Source: Thermoproteota archaeon
GTDB taxonomy: Archaea > Thermoproteota > Thermoprotei_A > Sulfolobales > Desulfurococcaceae
Direction: 5' to 3'
DNA: 5,502 bases
Assembly: GCA_013154205.1 (NCBI GenBank)
Contig: JAADCY010000215.1
Span: forward strand, 1-5,502
Part shown: positions 5,414-5,502 of the stretch, in pieces
Layout: each line of letters opens with the position of its first letter
Position numbering within the stretch: the stretch's first letter is position 1
Translations under genes and position numbers: made by a program
The notes under the pieces: model-generated
What the model saw: the letters and a program-made list of their open reading frames with translations, nothing else
The model's database searches: none
What the model was told of the DNA's origin: nothing

Positions 5414-5502
5414 GGGCCCGTAGTCTAGCGGTTAGGATGCCCGCCTTACGATGACGGGCGTCCGTACATGAGAGAGCGGGTGGTCCCGGGTTCGAATCCC
5501 GG
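5414..5502 (+). tRNA. tRNA-Val(UAC), intron-containing, 3' end cut by the window
   Basis: A cloverleaf can be drawn up to position 65. The acceptor 5' strand is GGGCCCG (5414-5420), followed by T8 A9, the D arm 5423-5438 with its conserved GG, and the anticodon stem CCCGC (5440-5444) paired with GCGGG (5476-5480). The T arm CCGGG-TTCGAAT-CCCGG fills 5486-5502. The spliced anticodon loop is C-U-U-A-C-G-A with anticodon UAC at 5447-5449, which reads valine GUA. The loop is interrupted after position 37 by a 24-nt intron. The acceptor 3' strand (expected CGGGCCC) and discriminator base lie beyond the window, so the A73 identity base and any encoded CCA cannot be checked. The gene has its own promoter. 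Confidence 0.93.
5451..5474 (+). other. 24-nt tRNA intron with bulge-helix-bulge splice motif
   Basis: The intron sits at the canonical archaeal site between tRNA positions 37 and 38. Precursor folding gives the motif cut by the archaeal splicing endonuclease: a four-pair central helix of 5445-5448 (CTTA) with 5469-5472 (TGAG), flanked by three-base bulges at 5449-5451 (5' cut after 5450) and 5473-5475 (3' cut after 5474). The inner stem pairs TG (5452-5453) with CA (5467-5468) and ACGG (5454-5457) with CCGT (5462-5465), around the four-base loop GCGT and a single bulged A5466. Because 5450 and 5474 are both G, sliding the cut sites by one base gives the same mature tRNA. Confidence 0.88.

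Noticed and set aside
5450..5474. GATGA in the tRNA intron as a C/D-box guide RNA, as in some archaeal tRNA-Trp introns
   Set aside because: The intron is only 24 nt, has no D box (CTGA), and is fully explained by the splice structure.

Overview
The window looks like a piece of a hyperthermophilic archaeal chromosome, most probably Thermoproteota (Crenarchaeota). Four things point that way: archaeal TATA boxes about 26-30 bp upstream of start sites, a tRNA gene interrupted at position 37/38 by a short intron with a bulge-helix-bulge splice motif, heavy use of ATA and AGA/AGG codons, and a binding protein anchored by an N-terminal hydrophobic segment and rich in N-glycosylation sequons. I cannot name the genus.

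Layout, all on the + strand: (1) 2-103, the last 33 codons of hisF (histidine biosynthesis), cut by the window edge. (2) 104-317, an intergenic region with a good TATA box and, just upstream of it, phased short repeats and inverted repeats that may be an operator. (3) 318-2720, a membrane-anchored ABC-transporter substrate-binding protein made of two tandem copies of a FecB/BtuF/TroA-like (class III) binding domain. (4) 2721-2771, a short AT-rich gap with a candidate second promoter that repeats a motif from the first. (5) 2772-3833 FecCD/BtuC-type permease, 3836-4609 FecE/BtuD-type ATPase and 4613-5350 class I SAM-dependent methyltransferase, separated by only 2 and 3 nt and so very likely co-transcribed. 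(6) 5383-5502, a promoter and an intron-containing tRNA-Val(UAC) gene truncated by the right edge.

Genes 3-5 together form a complete binding-protein-dependent importer of the family that takes up iron chelates, haem, corrinoids and related metal complexes. One permease gene and one ATPase gene imply a homodimeric BtuC2D2-like core. The substrate cannot be read from the sequence. Two features make the system unusual: the double-headed binding protein, whose two halves keep the same cysteine pairs and histidines, and a methyltransferase tightly coupled behind the ATPase, which suggests that the imported ligand or a chelator is methylated in the cytoplasm. The upstream hisF and the downstream tRNA appear to be unrelated neighbours.
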